Part shown: positions 7,826 to 16,368 of the stretch, one piece after another
Layout: the number at the start of each line of letters is the position of its first letter
Numbering within the stretch: position 1 is the first letter of the stretch
DNA from: Engelhardtia mirabilis
Lineage (GTDB): Bacteria > Planctomycetota > UBA1135 > GCA-002686595
Assembly: GCF_007748095.1 (NCBI RefSeq)
Contig: NZ_CP036287.1
Location: 6,758,001 to 6,822,000, forward strand
Direction: 5' to 3'
DNA length: 64,000 bases
The notes under the pieces: generated by a model
Told to the model about the DNA's origin: nothing
What the model saw: only the letters and a program-made list of their open reading frames with translations
The model's database searches: none
Translations under genes and position numbers: made by a program

Positions 7826-9060
7826 TGCTGCGCCACACCGGACTCGTGACCACCGCCCTGGGGCTGGTGATCTTCGGCCCCAACGCCGCCAGCGAGCTGC
7901 TCGGGCAGGATGCCCAGCCACGCGACCCGCTGACCCAGGCTTGGTTCGACACCGTGCAATCGATCGGGACCCTCGAGGGCCTCTCGAACCAACTCGACCG
8001 CAAGCAGAGCGGCGCGATCGCCAACCTGCTGCGCAACACCGAGGAGCCCCTGGGCGATGCGGCGGAGCGGCAGACGCGGATCGACGAGCTGCAACGCGAG
8101 ATCGATCGCATGCGTTCGGAGCTCGAGGTGATGCGTACGCGGATCCTCGCGCCCAAGCCGGTCGAACAGGCGGAGCAGCCCGGACAAGGCGCGAACAAGG
8201 GCACTCGCATCAGCGCAGCGACCGTGGGCATGACCGCGGCCGAGCGCCGCGCCCTGATCACCGGCGACGCCCCCGAGCCCGCCACGGACGTCGAGTCGAT
8301 CCTGGCCGCGGCGCGCGCACGGGTCTTGGCCGAAGCCGCCCAGGCGGGTGTTTCCACCGGCAACACGCCGCTGATCAGCCCCCCGTCCAGCGTCCCGGCC
8401 AACGCCACAGGCAGCCTCGCGGGCAATCCCGCCGGGGGCACCCAGAACGCGAACACACCGCTGTTCGCGCCGCCGACTCAACCCGTGCCGGGTCTGCCGC
8501 CCAGCCGGGAGACGATCGACTCGATGGAGACGACCCTGGTCCTGGCGCCGGGCGGCGCGGGCACGCGGGCCCTGAACCTCGGCATCGGCGCTCCGCCGAC
8601 ATCCGAATCGTCCGCGGCGGTCGACCCGAGCGCCGCCCAGGACGCCGTCGCCGCCGGCACCGCGCCGATCACCGAACGCATCGCCGCCGCCAACAGCGAG
8701 TACAACGCGGCTGCCGAGGCCGAGCTGCGCGCGCGTATCGCGGGGGCCTACTCCGCCGACACCGTGCTGCAGGGCCGCGCGGCCTACTTCGCGGAGGACT
8801 ACGAGCGTGCCCTGGCGATCCTCGCGCCGATCATCGACGACCCGCGGGCCGTCTACTGGACCGGGCGCACCTACGAGAAGCTCGGCCGCTCCAAGGACGC
8901 CATGCGCGCCTACGAGTCGGTGCTGGCCCTGCCCGACGCTGGCGACCTGGCGGTCAAGGCCAAGACCGACCTCGACTTCCTGCGTTGGAAGTGGGAGCAC
9001 ATGCAGGAGTTCGGCATCGCCGAGCAGAGCGGCGCCAGGACGGGGACCGCGAACCGGTGA
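7825..9060 (+). CDS. Exported coiled-coil/TPR protein
   Basis: A 411-residue protein. The N terminus has a signal-like hydrophobic stretch (~5-25). A coiled coil follows (~75-105, ERQTRIDELQREIDRMRSEL), then a long Ala/Pro/Thr-rich low-complexity linker. A C-terminal TPR-like pair (~315-395) contains YFAEDYERALAILAPIIDD and YEKLGRSKDAMRAYESVLAL. The layout resembles YbgF/CpoB-type periplasmic proteins (coiled coil plus TPR), though the link is only architectural. It starts on the last base of the previous gene and overlaps the kinase gene by 4 bp (GTGA). No enzymatic motifs are seen. Confidence 0.7.
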   Translation: MLRHTGLVTTALGLVIFGPNAASELLGQDAQPRDPLTQAWFDTVQSIGTLEGLSNQLDRKQSGAIANLLRNTEEPLGDAAERQTRIDELQREIDRMRSELEVMRTRILAPKPVEQAEQPGQGANKGTRISAATVGMTAAERRALITGDAPEPATDVESILAAARARVLAEAAQAGVSTGNTPLISPPSSVPANATGSLAGNPAGGTQNANTPLFAPPTQPVPGLPPSRETIDSMETTLVLAPGGAGTRALNLGIGAPPTSESSAAVDPSAAQDAVAAGTAPITERIAAANSEYNAAAEAELRARIAGAYSADTVLQGRAAYFAEDYERALAILAPIIDDPRAVYWTGRTYEKLGRSKDAMRAYESVLALPDAGDLAVKAKTDLDFLRWKWEHMQEFGIAEQSGARTGTANR

Positions 9061-10226
9061 CCAAGCCCGCCCCCAGCGCACCCGCGGAGCGGGAACTGGA
9101 CGTCGCGATGGAGCGCTTCGCCACCATCTCGCACGGCCTGCTCGAGAGCTACGACCGTCTGTCGGAGCGCGCCGAGCGGGTCGAGGGCGAGTTGGCCGTG
9201 GCCAACGCCGAGCTCGCGCGCCGTGTGGCGGAGCTCGACGCGATCCTCGAGGCCCTGCCCACCGGCGTCGTCGTGCGCGACTGCCTGGGTGCGGTCACGC
9301 GCGTCAACGCGGCGGCGCTCGAGATCGCCGGCACCCCCGCTGGCGGCGACACCGCGCAGCTCACGCGACTCTTCGCCGGCCTGCCCCAGGATGCGGCCGA
9401 ACCCGTGCGGGTGGAGCTCGAGCGTCCCGACGGGGCTGTGCGCGCCCTGCGTACCCGCACCGCCGCGATCCAAGTCCGCCAGGGCGACGGCGCCGGGTCG
9501 GTGCAGATCCTCGACGACCAGACCGAGCTGGAGCAGCTCGGGCGGCGCGCGGCGACTTCCGAGAAGATGGCCGCGGTGGGCACCCTGGCGGCGGGGATCG
9601 CCCACGAGATCCGCAACCCGCTGAACGCGATCAAGGGCTTCGCCGCGCTCCTAGGGCGCGGCGTGGCCGACAACGAGAAGCACGCCCGCTGGGCCGAGTT
9701 GGCGGTGTCGGGTTGCGAGGAGGCCGAGGCCATCGTGGCCGGGCTGCTCTCCTACGCCGAGCCGAGCCAACTGGAGCTCGAGACCGTCGACGCGAGCGAA
9801 CTGGTGGCCGACGCCCTGGCGCGCTGCACGGTGCCCGCCGACGCGAGCGTCGAGACCTTCGTCGATGCCCCGCCCTTCGCCGGTGATCGGATCAAGCTGC
9901 GCCAGGCCCTGCGGAACCTGATCGACAACGCCCTCAGCGTGCAAACCACAAGCGCCCGCGTGCGTGTCACGGCGCGCGTCGAGGCGGGCGAGCTGGCCCT
10001 GCGCGTGGCCGATGCGGGCGCGGGCGTCGAGCCGAGCCTGCGCGACCGCGTGCTCGAGCCCTTCTACACCACCCGCGCCGAGGGCACCGGCCTCGGCCTG
10101 GCACTGACCCACACCGTCGCCCAGCTCCACGGCGGCCGCCTCGAGATCGAGGACGCCTGCGCGGAGTACGGCGGTGCCGAATTCGTCCTGCGCTTCCCCC
10201 TGCGCGTCTCCCACGAAACTCGATGA
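9057..10226 (+). CDS. flrB: Flagellar sensor histidine kinase (FlrB/NtrB-like)
   Basis: A 389-residue soluble kinase without membrane segments. It has an N-terminal coiled coil (~35-60), a PAS-like sensor domain (~57-150), a HisKA domain with the phosphorylated His183 in AAGIAHEIRNPLNAIKG, and a HATPase domain (N box RNLIDNAL, G1 VADAGAGV, F box FYTT, G2 GTGLGLALTH). By analogy with Vibrio FlrB/FlrC and Pseudomonas FleS/FleR it would phosphorylate the sigma-54 regulator that follows and time middle/late flagellar genes. The GTG at 9057 overlaps the upstream stop. An in-frame extension far upstream lies inside the TPR gene and is not real. Confidence 0.9.
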   Translation: MTKPAPSAPAERELDVAMERFATISHGLLESYDRLSERAERVEGELAVANAELARRVAELDAILEALPTGVVVRDCLGAVTRVNAAALEIAGTPAGGDTAQLTRLFAGLPQDAAEPVRVELERPDGAVRALRTRTAAIQVRQGDGAGSVQILDDQTELEQLGRRAATSEKMAAVGTLAAGIAHEIRNPLNAIKGFAALLGRGVADNEKHARWAELAVSGCEEAEAIVAGLLSYAEPSQLELETVDASELVADALARCTVPADASVETFVDAPPFAGDRIKLRQALRNLIDNALSVQTTSARVRVTARVEAGELALRVADAGAGVEPSLRDRVLEPFYTTRAEGTGLGLALTHTVAQLHGGRLEIEDACAEYGGAEFVLRFPLRVSHETR

Positions 10227-11617
10227 AGCTCGAGCACGTCCTGGTCGTCGACGACGACCCCCTCTCCCGCGAGTTCCTCGCCGAAGCCGTGCGCGAGCTC
10301 GGTCACTCCGTCGAGGCCTTCGGCGAGCCCCGAGCGGCTCTCGAGCGACTGCGCCAGCGGCCCTTCGACCTCTTGATCACCGATCTCCGCATGCCGGACA
10401 TGGATGGTCTCGAGCTCTTGCGCGCCGCGGCCGAGGTCGCGCCGGGCATGCCCGGGGTGCTGGTCACCGCCCACGGCACGATCCGCTCGGCGGTCGAGGC
10501 CATGCAGCTCGGCGCGGTCGACTTCCTGATGAAGCCGGTGGCGCCCGAGGCGCTCGAGCTGGTGCTCGGCCGCATCGCGCGCACGGCCCGTCTGGAGGCC
10601 GAGAACGCGTACCTCCGGGCCGAACGTACCGGCGACGCGCCGCAACTGGTGGCGCGCAGCCGCGCGATGCTCGAGACGCTCGAGGCCGCCGGTCGCGTGG
10701 CCGCTTCCAAGGGCACGGTGTTGATCACCGGCGAGAGCGGCACGGGCAAGGAGCGCGTGGCCCAGTTCATCCACGACTCGAGCCCGCGGCGCGAACAGGC
10801 CTTCATCCGGGTCAACTGCGCCGCCCTGTCGGAGCAACTGCTCGAGTCGGAGCTGTTCGGCCACGAGCGCGGCGCCTTCACCGGCGCCCACCGCCGACGC
10901 GAGGGTCGCTTCGAGCTGGCCGACGGGGGCACGCTGCTGCTCGACGAGATCGGCGAGATCTCGCCGGCCTTGCAGGTCAAGTTGCTGCGCGTGCTCGAGG
11001 AGGAGGAGTTCGAGCGCGTCGGAGGCAGCCAGACACTGCAGGTCGACGTGCGGATCATCGCGGCCACCAACCGCGACCTGCCCACCGAGGTGGCCGCCGG
11101 CCGCTTCCGCGAGGACCTCTACTACAGGCTGCACGTGCTGCCGGTCCACATCGCGCCCCTGCGCGGTCGCACGGACGACATCGCGCCCCTTGCCGAGCAC
11201 TTCGCGCGGCACTACGCCCGCCTGAACGGTGCGCGGCCGGTGTCCTTCTCGCCCGACGCCCTCGCGCGCCTCGCGAGCTGGTCCTGGCCCGGCAACGTGC
11301 GCGAGCTCGAGAACGTCGTGCAACGCGCGGTGGTACTGACCGGCGGCGGCACGCTGCAACCCGCGGACCTGTCCTTCGGCAGCTCGCCGGGTACCGACGA
11401 CATGGCCGCGACCGAGGACGCCCTCGACCGCGCCGTCGCGAAGCTCGGCGACCTGCTCGCCAACCGCAAGCTGGCCGACATCGAGCGCGAGGCGATCCTC
11501 GCCACGCTCGAGGAGACCGGCGGCAACAAGACCGAAGCGGCTCGCCGCCTGGGCGTCACCGCGCGCACCCTCTCCAACAAGTTCCGCCAGTGGCGTGCCG
11601 CTGGGCTGCTCGACTGA
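10223..11617 (+). CDS. flrC: Sigma-54-dependent flagellar response regulator (FlrC/FleR-like)
   Basis: A 464-residue activator. The receiver (1-120) has an intact acidic pocket (VVDDDP), phospho-acceptor Asp54 in LITDLRMPDMDG, and Lys104 in MKPV. The AAA+ domain has Walker A GESGTGKE (170-177), the sigma-54-contacting GAFTGA (217-222), Walker B LLLDEIGEI, and a complete sensor II region (WPGNVRELENV). It ends with a Fis-type HTH (NKTEAARRLGVTARTLSNKFRQW). Its cognate kinase gene overlaps by 4 bp upstream and flgB follows 15 bp downstream. It probably activates sigma-54 promoters of rod, hook or filament genes, possibly the flagellins at the start of the window. Confidence 0.93.
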   Translation: MKLEHVLVVDDDPLSREFLAEAVRELGHSVEAFGEPRAALERLRQRPFDLLITDLRMPDMDGLELLRAAAEVAPGMPGVLVTAHGTIRSAVEAMQLGAVDFLMKPVAPEALELVLGRIARTARLEAENAYLRAERTGDAPQLVARSRAMLETLEAAGRVAASKGTVLITGESGTGKERVAQFIHDSSPRREQAFIRVNCAALSEQLLESELFGHERGAFTGAHRRREGRFELADGGTLLLDEIGEISPALQVKLLRVLEEEEFERVGGSQTLQVDVRIIAATNRDLPTEVAAGRFREDLYYRLHVLPVHIAPLRGRTDDIAPLAEHFARHYARLNGARPVSFSPDALARLASWSWPGNVRELENVVQRAVVLTGGGTLQPADLSFGSSPGTDDMAATEDALDRAVAKLGDLLANRKLADIEREAILATLEETGGNKTEAARRLGVTARTLSNKFRQWRAAGLLD

Positions 11618-11632
11618 GGCGTGAGGCCGACC

Positions 11633-11992
11633 ATGCGAATCGGAACCGAACAGAACGGGATGCTGATGCGGCTGCTCGACGCCTCTGTCGAGCGCGACCG
11701 CGTGATCACCTCCAACATCGCGAACATCAACACGCCCGGCTACAAGCGCCGACAGTTCAAGTTCGAGGAGCTGGTGCAGCGGGCCATGGCCAGCGGCGAG
11801 GACCCGAAGCAGGTCGAACCCGAGATCACCGTGGACTTGCAATCGGAGGCGCGCATCGACGGCAACAACGTCGTGCTCGAGGAAGAGGTCAGCATGCAAC
11901 GCGAGAACCGGCTGCTGTATGAGACCTACGTGACCATGCTCCAAGGCCAGCTCAACCTGGTCGACTCGGCCATTCGCGGCACCGGCAACTAA
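11633..11992 (+). CDS. flgB: Flagellar proximal rod protein FlgB
   Basis: A 119-residue rod subunit, exported by the flagellar type III system, that builds the proximal rod on the MS ring. It has the expected N-terminal motif SNIANINTPGYKRRQFKF and the C-terminal helix with NRLLYETYVTMLQGQLNLV. The ATG at 11633 is preceded by GAGG at good spacing; a GTG at 11621 would add four residues with poor spacing. First of the structural genes after the regulators, followed by flgC and fliE in the usual order. Confidence 0.95.
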   Translation: MRIGTEQNGMLMRLLDASVERDRVITSNIANINTPGYKRRQFKFEELVQRAMASGEDPKQVEPEITVDLQSEARIDGNNVVLEEEVSMQRENRLLYETYVTMLQGQLNLVDSAIRGTGN

Positions 11993-12011
11993 CCCCTGAC
12001 GCCCCCCCACC

Positions 12012-12443
12012 ATGAGCAGCATCGACACCCTATTCCGCGGCATGCGCTCCGCGACCAGCGGCCTGCGCGCCGAACGCGCACGCATGGACGTGATCGCCGA
12101 GAACCTCGCCAACTCGCAAGTCACCTCGACCCCCGAGGGCGGACCCTACAGGCGCAAGGTGGTGAGCTTCGAGGCGCTCGTCTCCGACGGACCCGACGGC
12201 AACCCCACCGTCAGCGGCGTCGCGTCGGCGCGTGTCACCCGCGACATGACCACCGATTTCGAGACCGTGAACATCCCCGGTCACCCGGACGCGGACGCCT
12301 CGGGCATGGTCCGCATGCCCAACGTCAACGCGGTCAGTGAGCTGGCCGACATGATCACCGCCATGCGCGCCTACGAGGCCAACCTGACCTCGGCCGAGGG
12401 CTACGTGCGCATGGCGCAGCGGGCCCTCGAGCTCGCGCGCTGA
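12012..12443 (+). CDS. flgC: Flagellar rod protein FlgC
   Basis: A 143-residue proximal rod subunit. The N-terminal helix contains RMDVIAENLANSQVTSTPEG and a GPYRRK motif. The C terminus holds MVRMPNVNAVSELADMITAM and MRAYEANL, both typical of FlgC. It works with FlgB, FlgF and FlgG in the rod. It lies 19 bp after flgB. Length and motifs agree with the family. Confidence 0.96.
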   Translation: MSSIDTLFRGMRSATSGLRAERARMDVIAENLANSQVTSTPEGGPYRRKVVSFEALVSDGPDGNPTVSGVASARVTRDMTTDFETVNIPGHPDADASGMVRMPNVNAVSELADMITAMRAYEANLTSAEGYVRMAQRALELAR

Positions 12444-12498
12444 TCGAACGTCGCCCGCCCCCTGACTCCGAACCACCCGTCCCCGCCCGCCTCCCCCC

Positions 12499-12945
12499 AT
12501 GGCCGACACCTCCAGCATCCGCGGCTCGTCCAGCCTGCTCCAAGAAGCCCTCGCGGCCGGGCGCAAGCGCATGGCCGATCAGGGGCTGGCGACGCCGGAC
12601 ATGTCCGAGACCTTCGAGCGCATGGCGCGCGAGATGCTCGGCGGCAGCTCCTCCGGTCTGGGCGCGGCCCTGACCGGCGGCCTGACCGATCCGGCCCAGG
12701 GGGGCGCTACCCAAGTGCGCTCCGCGCCCCAGGGCGTCGCCAGCCTGCGCGAGGGTCTCACCGCCATCGACGCCGAGGTGCGCGCGGTCAACAACATGGA
12801 GGAGTCGGTGCTCGCGGGCAAGGTGCAGGACTTCCACGAGGTCGCGGCGCAGATCAAACGCGCCGACCTCGCCCTCAGTTACGCGATGGAGATCAGGAAC
12901 CGACTGATCGACGCCTACCGCGAGACCATGCGGATGAGCGTCTGA
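12499..12945 (+). CDS. fliE: Flagellar hook-basal body protein FliE
   Basis: A 148-residue protein that joins the MS ring to the rod and is needed for export gate opening. The conserved C-terminal half carries NMEESVLAGKVQDFHEVAAQIKRAD and IRNRLIDAYRETMRMSV in two blocks, as in other FliE proteins. The N-terminal ~75 residues are longer and less ordered than usual (FliE is typically ~105 residues). It follows flgC by 55 bp and precedes fliF by 12 bp. Confidence 0.93.
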   Translation: MADTSSIRGSSSLLQEALAAGRKRMADQGLATPDMSETFERMAREMLGGSSSGLGAALTGGLTDPAQGGATQVRSAPQGVASLREGLTAIDAEVRAVNNMEESVLAGKVQDFHEVAAQIKRADLALSYAMEIRNRLIDAYRETMRMSV

Positions 12946-12957
12946 TTCGAGAGCGCG

Positions 12958-14769
12958 ATGAACGACCTCCTCAAGCAACTCCTCGACGGCTTCCAGGCCG
13001 CCTCCCTGGCGACCAAGGCCACTTTCGCCTCGCTGCTGCTCGGTGCAGCCGCGATCGTGACCGGCGCCGTCATCCTGTCCAACCGTCCGCACTACGAGCG
13101 CTTGATCACGGACCTCTCGGACAGCCAACTGTCGGCCGTGGGCTCCGCCCTGGCCGAAGCCGGCGTGCTCTGGCAACAGAGCCAGCCGCCCGGTCCGTAC
13201 ACGGTCTACGTGGACGAGAAGGACCTGGGCGCCGCGCGCAACGCGATGTTCCTGTCCGGCGCCCTGACGGCCGTCGACGGCGGCATCCTGACCAAGGGTG
13301 CGGGCATCGGCAGCGTGTTCATGTCCTCCGGCGAGCGCGAGCAGCTCAAGCGCAAGCGCGAGTGGGAGGAGATGGAGAACATGCTCCTGTCGCTCAACTT
13401 CGTACAGGGCGCCAACGTGCGCACGAACGTGCCCACGGGCCTGGCCTTCGGGTTGTCCCCGCCGATCACCGGCTCGGTGGTCCTGAGCCTGCGCTCGGGC
13501 ACCGAGTTGACTCGCGAGCAGGCCCGCACCGTCGCGCGCCTGGTGCGCTTCGGCCTGGGCATCGAGGAGGAGAATTTGGTCGTCGCGGACCAGGGCAGCC
13601 AGACCGTGTTCGACGGCGGCGACCTGGGTGGACCCGGCGGGCCCGAGGGCTCGGAGTGGTTCCAACTGGCCGACACCTACGAGGAGAGCCGCGAACGCCG
13701 GGCCAACCTGCTCTTGGACGAGCTCTACGGCGAGGGCCTGGCGCGGGTCACCCTGGCGACCGAATGGGACTACGACTCGTCGACGGTCCTGATGGACGCG
13801 ACGGATCCCAAGGCCAAGGCCACGGTCTTCGAGGAGACCAGCCAGTCCGAGACGCCGAAGTTTCCGCCGAGCAGCTCGGGCGGCGGCGGCAACGGTGCGG
13901 GCGCGGGCAGCAACGTGGTCGATCCGGCCAACGCGACCCTCAACCCCGACGGCTCACTGAACTCCTCGACGGGACTGTCGAGCGGCAAGCAAGTGCCGGC
14001 GGAGGTGGCGACGAGCAAGGACTCGCGCACCCAGTACCAACCCAGCCGCACGATCTCCCAGACCAAGCGGCGGGTGCCCGAGTTGCAGCGCATGAGCGTG
14101 GCCCTGTGGCTCGACAAGTCCCTCCTGGACCACGCTGAGGAGATCGCCGACGCGGTCCAGGCCACGGTCGGATTCGACAAGGCGCGCGGCGACAGCTTCA
14201 AGCAATCGACCTTCAGCTCGCCCCGCTCCGTGGTCGTCGAGGGCCCCGATGGCGAGCTCGTCGACGGCGAGGGTCAGCCCGTCGTGATCGAGGAAGAAGA
14301 GCCGGCCCTCAGCCCCCTGGTCGAGCTGCTCTTCAGCCGCGGCGTCGAGATCGTCTCGTCGCTGGCCTTCGTGTTGTTGCTGTTCATCTCCCTGCGCGGT
14401 GGCAGGGTCAAGGTCACTGACGACGACGATGAGGATTCCCTAGCGGGGTCCCACGGCGCCAACGCGGGCGCGGTTCGCGGCGTCGGCATGATGGTGGCGC
14501 AACCCGGCTCGCCCGCCGCGGCCGCTGCTGCGGCGGCGGCCGCGGCCGCGGGTCACTCCGGCGTCGAAGGTGGCTCGGCACCGTCGGGCGCGGCCCCCGC
14601 CCGCGGAGGCCGAGGTCAGCGCGTGCCGATCGAGCCGATCAATCCGGTCGAGATCGACCCCGAACTCCTGGCCATTCGCCAGGTCGAGGAGCTGCTCGCC
14701 ACCGACCCGGAGCGGGTCGGCAAGATCCTCTCGTCCTGGGCCCGTGAGAAAGGCATGGCCCGGCTGTGA
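12958..14769 (+). CDS. fliF: Flagellar MS-ring protein FliF
   Basis: A 603-residue inner-membrane protein forming the MS ring. The N-terminal membrane segment (~18-42) is followed by ring-building motifs (YERLITDLSDSQLSAVGSAL) and the YscJ/FliF domain (~45-215). A second membrane segment lies at ~455-475 (IVSSLAFVLLLFISL). The cytoplasmic tail ends with the FliG-binding motif (VEELLATDPERVGKILSSW). A Gly/Asn-rich loop (~300-325) and a run of about a dozen Ala near residue 525 are extra low-complexity inserts. The stop overlaps the GTG of fliG, implying translational coupling of two proteins that bind each other. Confidence 0.95.
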   Translation: MNDLLKQLLDGFQAASLATKATFASLLLGAAAIVTGAVILSNRPHYERLITDLSDSQLSAVGSALAEAGVLWQQSQPPGPYTVYVDEKDLGAARNAMFLSGALTAVDGGILTKGAGIGSVFMSSGEREQLKRKREWEEMENMLLSLNFVQGANVRTNVPTGLAFGLSPPITGSVVLSLRSGTELTREQARTVARLVRFGLGIEEENLVVADQGSQTVFDGGDLGGPGGPEGSEWFQLADTYEESRERRANLLLDELYGEGLARVTLATEWDYDSSTVLMDATDPKAKATVFEETSQSETPKFPPSSSGGGGNGAGAGSNVVDPANATLNPDGSLNSSTGLSSGKQVPAEVATSKDSRTQYQPSRTISQTKRRVPELQRMSVALWLDKSLLDHAEEIADAVQATVGFDKARGDSFKQSTFSSPRSVVVEGPDGELVDGEGQPVVIEEEEPALSPLVELLFSRGVEIVSSLAFVLLLFISLRGGRVKVTDDDDEDSLAGSHGANAGAVRGVGMMVAQPGSPAAAAAAAAAAAAGHSGVEGGSAPSGAAPARGGRGQRVPIEPINPVEIDPELLAIRQVEELLATDPERVGKILSSWAREKGMARL

Positions 14770-15812
14770 GCGAGAAGGACAAGGACCAGCCGCTCGACCC
14801 GGCGTCGCTCGACGGCCCCCAGCGGGTCGCAGCGTTCCTGCTCTCGTTGGATCGCGACAAGGCCGCCCAGATGCTCCAGCACCTGAGCGACGACGTGGTC
14901 ACCGAGGTCGTGGAGGCCATGAGTCGCGTCGACTCCAGCTTCGCCGGCGACGAGCTGATGAAGCATTTGCACGGGCAGGTCGCCCTGCGCTTCTACAAGG
15001 CGCCGGGGGTGCAACCGAGCACGCCCGACGAGCTGGAGGACCTGCTCGTGCGCGGCTTGGGCGAAGAGCGCGCCGAGCTGGTGCTGCAACAGATCCAACG
15101 CCGCCGCCTCGAGGAGCGCCCCTTCGCGCAGATCGAGAGCGAGCCGCCGTCCAAGATCGCGCGCGTGCTCGAGACCGAGTCCCCTGCCTCCACGGCCCTG
15201 GTCCTGGCGCACCTGGACCCCGCCCTCTCGGCGGTGGTGCTGGGCGGCATGGACGTGGACCTGGCCCTCGACGTGGTGCGGCGCATGGCTGTCCTGACGC
15301 CGCCGTCCTTCGACGTTCTCAACCTGATCGCCCAGGATCTCAAGATCCGCCTCGACAACCTGGGCGCGGCGCCGATCGAGATGACGCGCGCCCAGCGCTA
15401 CCAGACCATCGCCGACATGCTCAACCACGCCGGTCCCGAGACCGAAGGCGGCGTGCTCGAGAAGATCGAGGAGGACAACGCCCAGATGGCGACGGAGATC
15501 CGCGACTACATGTTCACGTGGTCGGACATCGGCACCATCGACCGCCGCGCGATGCAGAAGATCCTCGGCTCGGTCGATACGCGAACCCTGTCGGTGGCGC
15601 TCAAGGCCTCCGGCCCGGAAGTGGAGGAGAACATCATGGGCAACCTGTCCACGCGGGTGCGGGAGATGGTGCGGGAGGAGCGCGAGCTCGCCGGCAACAT
15701 GCCCATGTCGGAGGTCATGTCCGCACGGGAAGACATCATGAAGGCCGTCCGGGCAATGATCGACGCGGGCGAGTTCTCGCCGGCCAAGGGTGGTGATGAG
15801 CTCGTCGCTTGA
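14766..15812 (+). CDS. fliG: Flagellar motor switch protein FliG
   Basis: A 348-residue switch protein of the C ring that binds FliF through its N domain and meets the stator through its C domain. Visible features are the N-terminal GPQRVAAFLLSLDRDKAAQMLQHL, the middle ARM domain with IARVLETESPASTALVLAHL, and a C domain with charged helix motifs (DIGTIDRRAMQKILGSVDTR and MVREERELAG). It starts at GTG 14766, overlapping the fliF stop by 4 bp, and overlaps fliH by 17 bp. Length is normal for the family. Confidence 0.96.
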   Translation: MSEKDKDQPLDPASLDGPQRVAAFLLSLDRDKAAQMLQHLSDDVVTEVVEAMSRVDSSFAGDELMKHLHGQVALRFYKAPGVQPSTPDELEDLLVRGLGEERAELVLQQIQRRRLEERPFAQIESEPPSKIARVLETESPASTALVLAHLDPALSAVVLGGMDVDLALDVVRRMAVLTPPSFDVLNLIAQDLKIRLDNLGAAPIEMTRAQRYQTIADMLNHAGPETEGGVLEKIEEDNAQMATEIRDYMFTWSDIGTIDRRAMQKILGSVDTRTLSVALKASGPEVEENIMGNLSTRVREMVREERELAGNMPMSEVMSAREDIMKAVRAMIDAGEFSPAKGGDELVA

Positions 15813-16368
15813 GCGTCTGCCCCTGGGCCTGGCGCCCAGCGGGGTGCGGGTGCGCCAGATCTCCTACGAGCGGGCCCTCGAGGCCCTCACGGAGGAGCGC
15901 GCCCAGGCCCGCGCCGACGCGGCTGCGTCCGAGGCGCGCTCGCGCACCGATGCCGAGGTGCGCGCCGAGCTGACCGCCAGCGTCGACGCCGTGATCGAGG
16001 CCACCCTGGCCGAGCGCGAGCAGGTCGAGAACGCGATCACGGAGTCGGCGGTCGCGATCGCCCTGGAGATCGCGCGGCAGGTGCTGCGCACGGAGCTCGA
16101 AGCGGGCCGCTACGAGCTCGAGGGCGTGGTGCGCGAGTGCCTCGCGCGGGGCACCCAGGGTCGCGGCGCCTGCCAGGTCTACGTCTGCCCGTCGGACCAT
16201 GAACGCCTGAAGGACATGCGCCTGCGCGCCGCCACCGAGTTGTTGGTCGACCCCGGCCTGGCCGCGGGCGAGGTGCGGGTCGAGAGCCCCCAGGGCCTGG
16301 TCGTGCGCGACCCCCTGTCGGTCCTGGAACGCATCACGGAAGCCTTGGGAGAGGCCCTGCGCTCATGA
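15796..16368 (+). CDS. fliH: Flagellar assembly protein FliH
   Basis: A 190-residue regulator of the export ATPase FliI and peripheral stalk of the export machine. A coiled-coil N terminus (~25-85) precedes a V-ATPase E-subunit-like C domain with AIALEIARQVLRTEL. Sequence conservation is low, as usual for FliH; assignment rests on this domain plus position between fliG and fliI. Two GTG codons precede the ATG at 15796. The ATG has AAGGG 6 nt upstream and is preferred. Overlaps fliI by 4 bp. Confidence 0.88.
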   Translation: MSSSLERLPLGLAPSGVRVRQISYERALEALTEERAQARADAAASEARSRTDAEVRAELTASVDAVIEATLAEREQVENAITESAVAIALEIARQVLRTELEAGRYELEGVVRECLARGTQGRGACQVYVCPSDHERLKDMRLRAATELLVDPGLAAGEVRVESPQGLVVRDPLSVLERITEALGEALRS

